Positions 32,355 through 44,534 of a stretch of DNA of 64,000 nt are shown here, one piece after another. Position 1 is the first letter of the stretch, and each line of letters opens with the position of its first letter. This stretch comes from Alopecurus myosuroides. Taxonomy: Eukaryota; Streptophyta; Magnoliopsida; Poales; Poaceae. The translations under genes were made by a program, and so were the position numbers. The DNA lies in contig CM054057.1 of assembly GCA_028641055.1 (NCBI GenBank), positions 720,188,310 to 720,252,309 on the forward strand, written 5' to 3'. The notes under the pieces are model-generated. The model was not told the DNA's origin and ran no database searches. It was given only the letters and a program-made list of their open reading frames with translations.

Positions 32355-33690
32355 GAAACAAATTTTCGCCCCGCTTTATAAATAAAACCCAACGGCCGAA
32401 CCGATACAAGGTGATAAGTAAACCCTCTTACACAGCAGATCAAAGATAAGCAAGAAAAGAAAAAAGGAAAGCTAGACTTGACACCAAGGACTATGGTGCG
32501 AGACCGAGACTCCACGACGACGCCCCCAAGAGGGTAACGGCGCCTAGCGCCGCCGCCGTGCAGACCGAGACGGCCAGGGGTTTTCACCCGGAGCACTAGT
32601 GTGGAGAAGGTAGCCACAATTGCGCCCCCAAGAGGGTTACGACACCCGCAAGCGTCGCCACTGTTGGCGCCGAAGCACAGAGCTTTCGCTCGAGAAAACC
32701 TTCATACAACATAGTACCCCGCGCCAGGCCTCTAGAACGCGATCTGGGAGTCGCCGAAACCGAAGCGCTGCCAACACCAGGATCTCCCTCCGCCAACTCC
32801 TCCCCACCCACGTGGCCAGAGAAGCAGACCATCACCGCTGCTACGTCACTCGCCGCAGAGTCACCCGCGCAGCCCACCCTCCGAGGTCGCCACCCCGGCA
32901 TCCGAGACCTCGCCCCGACGGAGTAGCGGAATGCATGACGACAGTTCCACCAGAGCGGACAGGAAAAAGGGCAAAGACAGCCAGCCATAGGAAAGTAGGG
33001 GGTACGACTAGCAGGGCGCACCCGCAGACCTCGAGCAAAGGAAGTTGCTAGGCGGTCGCCGGATCTAGGCCCTCCGGCCTAGATCCAGCACCCCATCCAC
33101 ATGGGCGGGGGAAGGGATCCTAGGCTCGCCAGGAGCCACTGAAACCGCACAGGCGGCAGTGCCCATCCAACACGGACCAGGCCCAACGGGCCTAGATCTA
33201 GGCCAAGGACGGGCTCCGCCGCCTCGGGTCAGCACTGCCGGCCACCGTCCCCAGCTGGCCGCCTTGCCTTTCTCCGTCACTAGCCCTGGTGGAGACAACC
33301 GCGCAGACCAAGGCGCTACCGTCCCCGCAACAGCCCCCGCGGAAGCTCCGGACGCCACCGACGCCGCCACCAAAACGCCACCAAGACCCTGCACCGTTGA
33401 GGACGACGCCCGGCCGTCGCGACTGTGACGCCCCACCGCCGCCAGCTAGAGATCTCGCTCTCCACCATGCACCACCACCAGGGTGGCTGTCCCGCGAGAC
33501 CCCCTCGAGCGCGAGTAGAGGACGGCCGTCGCTGCCGGCACCGCCCGAGCTTTGCTCGGCGGCAGAGAGGGAGGAGCGTGGAGGGGGATGGGAAGGAGGA
33601 TCTGGCAAAATCGCCCTGGCCGCCGCCGTTCCACGCGGATTAATTAGGGGAAACCCCATTTCAGCAGCCCTGCCTCTCAAACGGACCGAT
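32355..33690. repeat. Unclassified GC-rich dispersed repeat
   Basis: Starts in a CCCGCTTTATAAATAAA stretch of the kind often seen at the ends of degenerate grass LINE or SINE copies. It then contains the phrase CCCCCAAGAGGGT(A/T)ACG twice (about 32522-32540 and 32622-32640). The rest, to 33690, is GC-rich with overlapping ORFs on both strands that share no recognisable domain; codon usage does not favour any of them. It is most likely a decayed retroposon, possibly a LINE lacking its coding part. It ends just before the CACTA terminus at 33694. Confidence 0.45.
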
Positions 33691-33709
33691 GGACACTACT
33701 AGAGAAAAG

Positions 33710-34015
33710 ACTATAGGAGGAAATGAGGGCTCGAGGCTCATATTGGCAAAATGCGCCTCCTATATATTATGCGAGGCGCACTGCCAAGATGTGCCTCCTA
33801 TAATGCATATATAGGAGGCGCGTGTCCAAAATATGCGCCTCTTATACTTCATGTGGGGACCACAGCCTCCCGGCCCCAGGTTATGCGAGGCGCATGTGGC
33901 CTTATGCGCCTCCTATAATGTATGTATAGGAGGCACACTTTTACATAATACGCCTCGTATAGTTAGAGGTATAGGAGGCGCATATTGAGCGAAATGCGCC
34001 TCCTATAATATGCAT
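33710..34015. repeat. CACTA subterminal repeat array
   Basis: About ten copies of a 12-14 base motif in both orientations: ATGCGCCTCCTATA and its complement TATAGGAGGCGCAT, with variants such as GTGCCTCC, GCCTCTTATA and GCGAGGCGCA. In CACTA elements such arrays bind the TNPA-type protein and bring the ends together. Confidence 0.85.
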
Positions 34016-34066
34016 CACGATTTTTGCTGCTTTTTGGCACATGGGAGCCACTACCACCCCACTCAC

Positions 34067-37000
34067 ATACGTGTCAGACCCCGGACCTAGAGATATACAT
34101 ACTGTTATGTGCTCCTAGCCATGGACTCACAAGGGTTTCAGGGTTACCAGCCCCGGCCGCAACAAACAACAGCAGGCAGACCGGATTCATCGGCACGTAG
34201 TCCGGATCCCCGGTCTACTACTCCTTGTATCCATGCTAGTCATAACTAACTATGCATACCCAAGCGTCCACGAGTCGGATGAAACTGAAGAAACGGGACC
34301 AAAGTTATACAGAGCTGCTATGTGTCCAGAAAGTGCAACAACAATCGAGGGTTACTGGGGTTACCTCGCCCCAGGCCGATCACATCGACAGGCGGGCTCG
34401 GACATGGATCATCGGCTCCACAACCCCTCGACTGCGACAACTATGCAGGCATAGCCAAAACTGTATAACAATGAGCTCGAAACCAACAACCGATCAAAGC
34501 AGTACTCTAAACATGAAGCTTTATTAAACAAGATGTTACTAGAGTATAGCTTACAAACAGAGGTCACACGACCCAACATTACATCAGACAACGGAAGGCA
34601 AATTATGTTGCTAATCAACAAGAACCAAAAAGGCCTAAGAGGCCGCAACATAAGGCGACGTCCCAGCCCATAGATTCCAGGCTGCTACCTGGGAACCCCA
34701 AACTACTCGTCGATGTCCACGTCGAAACACCACCGAACTGAGGAATTCCACATGAACCAAGTTGAAGCAAACATGAGTACGGGAGGTACTCAACAAGACT
34801 TAGTTAACCTATTATATATCTGCTTCTTTTAGAAAGAGTTATGAAGGTTATTTTGCGTAAAGCCATCTTTGTTTTCCAAGTTGAGGAAGGAATAGCACGT
34901 CTCATAGAGTATTTTGAAAACAGATGAGAAAGCTACTCCGCTACTGATATCATTATCTTTTTAATCCACCAATATCATATCAGCACCTCGTGCTTCAAAG
35001 ATCACCTCCTCCAGTTGTTCCGGTACCTCATGCTACAAGGTAACCCCTCTCGGCATCTCCGAGGAGGCATCCTTCATTCGTTATCAGCAAGTTTTAATCA
35101 TTCCGTTTAAGTTGTCTATGATCACAGAATCCGTCACCAAGTCGTCCTTAACCGCGGACACGGCTTTTCGAAAAGATTTAACCCTGCAGGGGTGTACAAC
35201 TTTAACCACACGTATCAACCAACTCTTAATGCCACCGGTGGTAGCACTAGTCCGGGAAGTGCCGGCAGAGGGAGGTTGACCACGATCTTTCCCTTGCTTC
35301 GCCTATTCCATGAGTCGCTCCGAGTAGAGATGGACCGCCAATAGGGAGTGGCCATCTCCTGCCGGGTCTCTATCGCTGTGCGCGATGCTCGACGGTTACC
35401 TACCCGCAGAGCGCCGATACATCCCCACATCCTAGTTTTGAAAGTGTTTTGATATCCCCGCAAATCCAAATGGAAAGCCCGAACTAGGCAACTCATGGAA
35501 CAAACTAGACAAGTTGAGACCGAGGGGAATCTGAGCCCCGTGTGGATGCACGCTCAGTCTTGGCTCGAAGACGAGAACTCGCTCCTAGGGGCATGAACGA
35601 GACAACCACCACAGACCCTCTGTGGTCTCGTCATCCACACCTTTAAGTCATGTTAAACAAGTTATCTTAACTTTCCACAACCTACTATCATACTAGATTC
35701 ATTCGCGGCTCTGATTCATCAACCGGATGGAGCAGAGATCAACAGACATGTATGACTAAGCATGGCATATTTGAGGCTCTGGCGATACACACAAACCAAT
35801 ACTATGTCTGCTAGGAGCATTGAATCATGATATCTGGGTTATGCAAATAAATAGGATAACTCTTATCTATTGACTCAAGATAAATTGGAATCGAATGCAT
35901 TTGTACGAGAATCGAAAGTCTTTCGAAATCATATATGCGCAGATAAGAGGTTATGCTTGCCTTGCTTCAAGAAAACCAGAGAAAGTCTTCAGGAATAAGT
36001 GCTTGACTTGTCGGTTAAGATCAAGTATTCGCCATTGGGGTTGCTGGCCTTCACTTCGGAGTCGCGTTCTACCGAGGGGGAACAACACCGAAAAGAAGAA
36101 CAACAATCAAACATGGCATCGATGCAATGCACAATATGTATGCATGAGCAAGTTAATGCACTTCGATGAAACCCTAAACATGCTCGATGGGTTGCTAGGG
36201 TTTATATGGCAGATATGGAATTTTACTGGAATTTATCCCGAAATAGACCCCGGAGGGGGTTTCGGGCGATTATGAAGGTGAATACCATTTTTATTGCTCA
36301 AATGGGTTTGAAAACATCATGAATAGGTTGCATTTGTCATTTTGAGCAATTTGATATATAACTTTTAATTTTATAATTTTCTTGAATAGAAACTTATTTT
36401 TCTATTTTTAAATGAATTAACAACATTAAATAAATGGTCTAAAATCAACTTTATCAAACATGGGTGAAAGTGACATATTTGGATAGATTTTATTTTTCTG
36501 AACATTTCTATACCTTAATTATATTTTTCTGATTCATAAAACATTATTTATTGATTTTACAAATAATAAACATTTTCTGTAATTTAAATCATTTCCTGGA
36601 AAAAGGAAAAACTGGATTTGTGACGTGATAGTGATGTCACGCTGACATCACACAGAGGAGCTCTCCTCTGTTGCTCATGGAATCGGTCGATTCCCGCGCG
36701 AAAACACGAATTAAACTGCTACACGGGCAAGAGGGGACGACAGCGAGCTAGAAGGTGGTGGCGCCGCCCGGGAATCGTCGCCGGAGTCGCGCCGGCGAGC
36801 AGAAGCGCGGCGGCGGACGGCGGTGTACGGCGTCTAGGCGGTACAGAGGGGAAGGGAGCAAGGCGGGAGCACCGGGAGACTCACCACGGAGCGGTGGTGC
36901 TCGTGGAAGGGTCGAGGGCGCCCGGGTGGGCCGGAAGGCGGCGAATCGGCGGCGGAGGTTGACGGCCGGAGGCGGGGAAGATGACATCGATTCCGGCGAT

Positions 37001-37671
37001 TGGAGGCATCCCGGCAAACGAGGCTCTTCCAGGAGATGTAGGAGGACATGGCGGAGCTCCTAGGACCAACGGCGGCCGTCGAGGCGGTCTACAACGGCGG
37101 CAAAACGCGGCGGCCGGCGACAGCAGTATAACTAGGTTTTGGGTCCTTTTCCGGTGTGCTCCGTTCAGAGGGGAAGAGAGTGAGCGATAGGGGAGGGAGA
37201 AGGTACGATGCATACTTCTCCTCGTCTATCCTCTCGAGCCAAGCCACAAGCAGGAGGTGGCGTTCGGCATCGGGGGCTCGGCCACGCATGTGTCCTTCTG
37301 GCCAAAGGAAGAAGAAGGAAAAGAAAAGGGGACTTTTCGGTAACCCCCTGTAACTTCCAGAAATTACAGAGAGGTCCTTCTCAGCTTAAGAACAGGACAG
37401 AAAACAAACTTTTTGGGGACCTTTTTGTGAACAGAAAATTTGGCAAAAAATAACTTTTGGAAACCTCATAAAATTTCCAACAGAACCATGTCTTTGCTTT
37501 TCAAATTTGAAAATGTTTTTATAACAAATTTTGGGTGATCACTTTAAGCGGTTTTTGGACAAGTTTCATTTAAATTCAAAATTTAAATTGTTTCAAAATT
37601 CTTTCATGCATGAATGACATGATCACAACACAACAAACCCTATTGTAGCAAAACAGGGATGTTACAATACG
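34067..37671 (-). mobile_element. Solo LTR, 3.6 kb, inserted in the CACTA
   Basis: The LTR spans 34072-37666 (3,595 bp) between exact duplications ATACG at 34067-34071 and 37667-37671. On the plus strand it begins TGTCAGACCCC and ends GGGATGTTACA. On the minus strand it begins TGTAACATCCC, which is common for Tekay-type chromovirus LTRs, so minus is the likely sense. A GC-rich block at about 36725-37130 sits some 550-950 bases from that start, as in the giant-LTR family. No internal region remains; this is the product of LTR-LTR recombination. ORFs in the GC-rich block are not supported. Confidence 0.93.
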
Positions 37672-37840
37672 TCACTTCTTCCTCATCACCAAACCTAGAT
37701 CTGCTCGTCCCCAACCTCCCCCCACCTTATTTCCCCCATTAATTCACCATAGGAGCTTGCTCAACCTCCCTTGGTTAACCCCCATATGTAAGTGAAGTCT
37801 CTTACTCCTCTAGATCTACAACATGTCCCTTTATTTCTCG

Positions 37841-38077
37841 TCCAGCTCTCTTGCGCAAACCGTTGTTGGAGGAAGCATGAAGGAGTTGCTTGCATGTATG
37901 TGCGTTGTCAGCGTCACCGACTATGTGATTGTGTTGTGGTGCTTCTTTTTGTGTAGGGTCCGGCTCTCTTGCGCAAGCCGTTGTTGGAGGAAGCATGAAG
38001 GTGTTACTTGCATGTATGCGTGTTGTCGACGGCACCGACTATGTGATTGTGTTTGTGGTGCTTCTTTTTGTGCAGGG
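37841..38077 (+). repeat. 118-bp tandem duplication with splice-acceptor-like ends
   Basis: Two units, 37841-37958 and 37959-38076, each starting TCC(A/G)GCTCTCTTGCGCAA and ending CTTCTTTTTGTG(T/C)AGG. The second ends in TTTTTGTGCAG, a good 3' splice site just before the leader at 38078. It belongs to the CACTA 5' region. Confidence 0.85.
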
Positions 38078-38177
38078 ATTTCATTTTGAGACGCCAATGT
38101 TTCGCCGGGAAGTCGATTCATTTCTTTCCCGGCAAATTTCTGGCACTCGCGGATGTCCTTTTTTTAGGGGAGGTCAT
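38078..38177 (+). other. CACTA gene 1 leader exon, cut by the giant-LTR element
   Basis: GGATTTCATTTTGAGACGCC follows an AG acceptor, then ATGTTTCGCCGGGAAGTCGA and TTTCCCGGCAAATTTCTGGC. A diverged copy lies at 58801-58910 before the second CACTA gene. The leader continues at 52357 (CCGAATTTTTCCGGCGAG) after the insertion. Confidence 0.65.
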
Positions 38178-41100
38178 TGTAAGGTCCGCCCCAGAACCAC
38201 TGTTCAAGGACACCTTCGATATGCATACATTCACGATCCCAGGAAATTCAGTCGTGAACAACATATCAAGTTGGTACACAGATACAATATCCATTACATG
38301 GTTGCGCAAAACACTTACAAAGAGACATGGTCACCTGACCAAGTCCACACAACTGCCACGCAGGACAAACACACAACACACACAGCGGAAGACTAAACAC
38401 ACAAACGTGGTAGAGCCCAAGTCACGCCCTAACCTACAGGCTGCTGACTGGGAGACGATCCTAGTTCGCAAGTCCATCAGCGCAGTACTTCTCCTTGTTG
38501 ATTTCCTCCTGAGATTCCTTCTCGAGGTATGGCAAGTAAATACCAGGGGCGAAACCATAATGAGTACATTTGAATGTACTCAGCAAGACATCCATCATGT
38601 AACTTACCAAATGCAAGTATGCTTATATGGTGTAATAGGTAGGCTATACATAGGGTTCACTATCAATGGTGTTCATATAGGATGACACCACAGTTGTAGT
38701 CAAGTTAATATGTATCTTCGTTGAAGAAGATACTTCAAAAGAAAATAATATAGTTTTATTTCTCTTGTAGAGATCACAAGAGGTTTTGTAAAGCTTTTTT
38801 AAAAGAATAGTTTTCTCTTTGCAAAACTTCTTGGAATCAATTTCCAAGATTCTTTCTTAGAGGAGAAAAGTTTTTATTTGCAAAACTTTCTGTTTTGTAA
38901 AACAACTTCTGGCTTTCCATCATTGGTACCTCCATGGTACAAAATTTCCTTCCTTTCCGAACTTCCCAAGTTCAAGACATTTTTTAAAACATCTTTTTGA
39001 AAACATTGACACAATGCTAGCTACATGGCCATTCAACTGCCCATATCCGAGGGCTCGGCTATTCTGAATAGTTTTACTCTGCAGAGGTGGTACACATTCC
39101 ACTAGATCCAAAACTCTGCCATGGACCACCCATGGATCGACACAGCGATATGCAAGCACCAGAGAATTGATCCTAACTTTCCACTCTGACACAAGCTAGT
39201 ATATGCTCATTCCTTCAGGTGGGTTGTCTCCCCGGCATCAGGTCCCGCCCTGCCTAGTCGGGAGGCCCAGCTGTCGCATCCGGAGGGAAAATTAATCCCA
39301 CACTGTGTATGTCCCGTTTCTCCCTCCTGGCGACACTTCGGTTCAGAGAATCAGCTTCTCTATAGCACTTTGGAATAAAACATACACTAACAAGTTCAAG
39401 CATCGAGATAGGCCCCATACCCATATAGGGGTAGAGTGGCAGTACATCTTGGTTGTCCAGCGAAGACTAGGTTATGTGTCATTTTTGAAAAACACCATTT
39501 TCCCAAAAATGACCACTTCCACATTCCTCCGGAGAATAAGGATCCGCCTTTTCTCCGGGTTTTCCATAAAGCCTTTGTTTTGTAAAAACACAATTTTAAG
39601 GTGTCCACTTAGGGACTAATATATTTGATGGTAATAAATACCATAGGGTGGCTTATGGGCTTGGTAACACCAAGTTTCAACTACTAGCATAGTAGTATAT
39701 AATAGTAGTAGAGTTCACTCAAAAATAGTTTTTGGAACCCAAAGTTTTTGTAAAACCTTTCAGAAGTAAAACATGCATGATAGATAATGATAAGTGTATT
39801 ATAACAGCAAGCATCAGGATGGCTTGCCTAAAATCTCTTTGTGTCCCTGGCCTTGAGGTAGCTTGATTTGACACACAGCTCTACGACTCCATCTTCTTCT
39901 TCCTCGTTTTTCTAACACCGTAAAAATAATAAAAGACACACACTCAGATCTAGAAGGACAATCAAGTAATCAAAACAACACCTACAGCAAGGTAACTCAT
40001 ACTAATGCAATCACTCAAAAAGTTATCGAGAGAACCGTCTCACAAACTCTCATAGTACAAGACCATCGTCAGGAAACATATGGTTGAAAAACCATATTCC
40101 ACACCCCAATATCAGAGGTTGAGTGGGTGTACCACTATCATACCAAGATATTAAGGAAGCTAAAAAATATAGCTTGTGGTAACAAGTTGAGGCTACTAAT
40201 GTGTTCATAAACAAACAATGTAATATCAACCATCAAAGCAACACCCATGGCAGTGGGTATCAACAACAACACAAGCAATCAATCCAAACAAGTTTACCAC
40301 TAGCCTCAAGCATATACAACAAGGTACTACTAAATATAATGATAACACTAGCACCAAACTTATGCTAAGGTAAACACCCATACAATTTCCAAACAGCAAA
40401 ACAAACAGAACACATATGAATTATCTAGTTATTTAATAATCTAAAGTCTACACCAAGGCTAAGGAATCACTCAATAATGAAAGTAACCAAACAAACCAGT
40501 GGCTCAATAAATTGTAACAAATCAAGAAAACACACTCTAAAACAGAATAACAACAAGGTACATTACTCTTAGCAAAATATCATAATGACAGGAGTCAACT
40601 ATTAGCATACTAGTAGGGAAAATTTACACAAGCATGCCCTAAGGAATAATTGCATTCCACAACCCATCAACAACAGAAACTACAATATATATACCATAAT
40701 AATAGAAGGGAAAACATTCTAAACATGCTAGGAAACATCATACACTTCTAAAAATAAAAGGACAATAATAAAGGAGCAAACTCAACATCTAGTGGGACAC
40801 TAATGCAACACTAGAGGAGCAATCAATACTATGAGCATGAATTTTTCCTAGACCATAATACATGAATAAAAAAACCTACTAACAGTACATATACCTTACA
40901 CATGCAAATATACTTAAAATAATGCTATGAAAACAACTACTCATACTAGTGAAGACAATATAGCTAAATAAAACAATCAATGCTACACATGCTCTCCTAT
41001 GAAATAATGTGCAAGATATCAGAGGTGATACCATCACCACATCAGTACCAAAATGGTACTGGACTCACATAACCATCCCAAAAATATAGGTATATAATCA

Positions 41101-44100
41101 TAGCAAAAATAGCTCACAATATCTAGTCCATAAAAATACTAGAAAGCAATAAGAAACTAATTCTATTTCTATTTGTTTTTCCAATCATGCACAAACTTCC
41201 TAACATACTAGTAATGAAAGAAAAACACTTAATAACAGTAACCAACACATTTACTCATGCTAGGAAACAAGTTTATAACAAACAATCATTTATTTTAAAT
41301 CAAACACACAAGATTCAAAATAAACAGAAAAGTGTTGTTTCTAGAAATGCACACCAAAAATAATCCAGAGCCCTAAAAATTATGAAAAACTAGTATTACA
41401 TAGATCTAATCACACACAAGCTCATCCAATTGGATTCACACCAAAAATCATTTTTAAACTCTCTCTAAAAATCTTAGGAAAGGATACTGGTCTTTCACCA
41501 AATTGGATGGCATTTCCTAATGGTAGTCCACATTGATGCAAGGTCAAGTCTCACTGATAGATCTATCCAAGGGCTACTCAAAACAGTTTGGTGTGCAACA
41601 TTTGGCCACTTAAAACTCAAGTTATGATTAAAATGGTGAAACAGAGTGCTTCTGCCATTTTTATTAGTTCTCTTAAAATATAGGACAAAATGCATTTCTG
41701 TAAGTTGGGTGTGGTTAAGAATTAGCAGATCTAGCTCTGTGATTTTTGGTTTGGCAAATTTTTCTCGTTTGCATTTTCATTTCGAATTAAAGTAGCAAGC
41801 CTGAAATAGATCTGCAGAAAAAGAATAAAGAATCAACATGCGCGGGTCAACGGGCTGGATTCAGAGGGAGATGGGCCGCGCGGGGCGAGGCCGGCCCGCT
41901 GGACGAGCGCGCGCGCCGAACAGGTATGCCGCCGTCCGATGCGAGATAAGCGGCCGAGATTAGACGGGGGCGGGATTCAAACGGATCCACCGGATGCAGA
42001 TCCGAGGGCCCTGGAGCGCCCACGTCGTCACGCGCCGGCGGCGACATGCAAACGCGGCGGAGTCCGCTCTGGCCGCCGCTGCGGAGGCTCGTCCTCGCCG
42101 CCGGTGGCTCCCATGGCTTCCTGGAAGCGAGAGGAGCACCAGGAGGACCAGAGGGACGAGACGAAGCCGATGCCCACCTCGATTTCGGAAGGAGGAGGTC
42201 GGAGTGGGGAGTTTGTCGGGCGCGGCGGCCACAGACGAAGGACGACGGTGGCGATGGGATTCCGGGGAGTAGATCTCCAAATTGGAGGGGGCATGAGCAC
42301 CAGTGGGGTTCAGGGATGGTGTGGAGGGAGAGAGGACTCCCGGAAACGTCCCGTATCAGAGGATTTGCCGCGGAGCTCGCCGGCGGTTTCGGGAGCTCGA
42401 TTTTCGGTGATGGTGGATAAACAGAGAGGGGTTTTGGGCGCCGTGCTCCGATTCAGATGAGGAGGAGGGGGACTGGTGATATGGCGCGCAAGAGGAGAGG
42501 CACGGAGAGGCTAGCCGCAGGGCACGGCCGCCTGGCGTCCACGGCGGTCACCGCGGCGTGGGCGAGCAGGACAGAGAGGATCTCCTCGAGGGAGACCATG
42601 CCAGGGAGGCTTGCCGTGGAGAGGAGATGCCAAGTCCACAAGGACTCGCGCAGAGGAGGTCTAGGGAGGTGGGGTTCTGGGCGTTCTCTCACCGCACCCG
42701 TAGGTGTTTGATATGGAATTGAGGGGGAAGGAGAGGGTCCAGGGCGAGGGGTACTGGCTCTTCGAGCTCGTGGAAGTCAAATCTTCTTGAAGGTGGGTCC
42801 AGGAGACAGCAGAGTATGGGGGAGGGGTGTGGGCATGTCAGCCCATGCCAGAACTTAGTGTCTAAGCCAAGTGGGGTAAGGTGGATGGGTATGGCAGTGC
42901 CATTTGCGTCCAGGAAGTCAAGGGGGTGGGGTCCAGGTGACTGGGCATCTAGGGGATCCAATGTGAGTGAAAGAAGGAGGAAAATGTCACCTAAAGGTCA
43001 TTTTCAAAAATAGAGCAGAAAGTGTTTGTGCTGGTTATCTTCAAAAACATGAACACAACAAGTGCAAGAAAATATGTCTAGGAGGTAGGGAATGGAAAAT
43101 GGGGTAGGGTAGTGGTGGTCTCCCACTTTTCTCAAATTGTTTTCTTTGAAAACTTTCAATTTTCCAAAAACTGATGTTTCTGTTTTTAAATGTTTTCTCC
43201 AAAATTATGAATAGAAGATATGTTTGAAAACATGTTTAATGGATAGAGAATCAAAAATAGAGTCTAGGGGTGGGGGTCCCCAAATTTTCTGAAAACATTT
43301 GTTTCACAAAATTTTGGAAATTCAAAAAGTGCTGAAACTGTTTTTGGATGTTTTCCTCAAAAATTTGAAAATGACCAGCAAATGTTTTTGGATAACTAGG
43401 TCACATATGACCCTAGGAATGTTGGGGAATTTTCCCAAGAATTTTAGAAATAAATTTATTGACAAAAACATTAAAAGTCCATTTCTGGCCTTTTGGAAAA
43501 TAACATTTAGTAAATAGGAAAATGTTTATAAACCAAGTATTTTTGAGTTGGGGTGGAAGGGTACATAATATAGGTATCAAAAGTGATTTTTAATAAACAA
43601 CTCCTTTGAAAAACATTTGAGATACCAAGTGCAAAAAGGATGATAACATTAATTTATTTAATAAGCCAAAATCCCTGAGAGAGGATAAATCACATGATCA
43701 TGGGAAAACAAAAATGGATCACATGAATATGATGTAAAAGTCATGAAGATGACAAGGGGAGGTTCACTTAGCTCAAAAAAGGATGGGAGTGATTTTTAGG
43801 AAGACTTAACAAAAGCATCATGATAACAGGGACATGATCCTATTTGTTGGGAAGACCTCAAGAGGGCTTTGGAAGAAAAGTGAATTGGTTTAATAATCAA
43901 ATACAAAATAAGGATAGGGCTCATAGATAGGTACCATTATATCCATGATGATATACTGGTCAAAGATCAGGATTCCTCTCATGGCAGGAGGCCAAACTAG
44001 AGAAGTAAAACAGAACATAAGATGAGATATAAATAGGATATAACATGCTACTGATGTAAGGGATTGTTATTTGTAGATCTCATACAAATAAAACAGCTCA

Positions 44101-44491
44101 CAACTATCCACAATAGTTATAGATACTTTGAGGCAAGGAAAAAGATAAGGTTACCTCATAAGAAGATAATAACAAGACTTAACAAGTTTACTCAAGCAAG
44201 AGATTTCTATAATTTAAATCCTTGGAGTTTTCCCTCAAGTGTTTTAAAGAAAGACAGTGGTCAAGCCAAACCACTCGAGGAGGATTTTTATAAAAGAGGT
44301 TCACCTCAATTCTTGTTATTTATGTAACCATTTTGTTTTGGTTGGTTCCAACACCAACACTCAAGATCAAACAAGTCAGACAGAGGTGAAACAAGATTAA
44401 TTGTTAAACATTTTAAAAAGTTTTTGTTGGCCCTAATTTTTGGCTCTCCAACAACTGCATTTTGTTGGTTTCCAAAAAGTGGGGTGTGACA
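38178..44491 (-). repeat. 3' LTR of the giant element, 6.3 kb
   Basis: Matches 46832-52351 throughout in the same order. It contains 42457-43246 (790 bases), which the other LTR lacks. A GC-rich block at 41840-42460 shows overlapping ORFs on both strands, not supported as genes. The remainder is AT-rich. Confidence 0.93.
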
Positions 44492-44534
44492 GATCTCCCC
44501 CCCCCCCTTTAAATGAATCTCGTCCCCGAGATTC
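44492..44534 (-). other. PPT and palindromic pre-PPT motif of the giant element
   Basis: On the minus strand the 3' end of the interior reads AAAGGGGGGGGGGGAGATC directly before the LTR start TGTCACACC. Just upstream is the inverted repeat GAATCTCG-GGGA-CGAGATTC (44515-44534). A similar motif precedes the PPT of Tekay-type chromoviruses. Confidence 0.85.

Noticed and set aside
33159..33702. Several Pro/Arg-rich ORFs before the CACTA end
   Set aside because: Both strands open in a GC-rich repeat; no conserved pattern.
36755..37213. ORFs in the GC-rich block of the solo LTR
   Set aside because: Same situation: overlapping frames on both strands and no recognisable motif.
41939..42460. Long GC-rich ORFs on both strands of the giant LTR (also at 50533-51150)
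   Set aside because: They overlap on all frames, change frame between the two LTR copies and contain no domain. High GC content alone explains the open frames.
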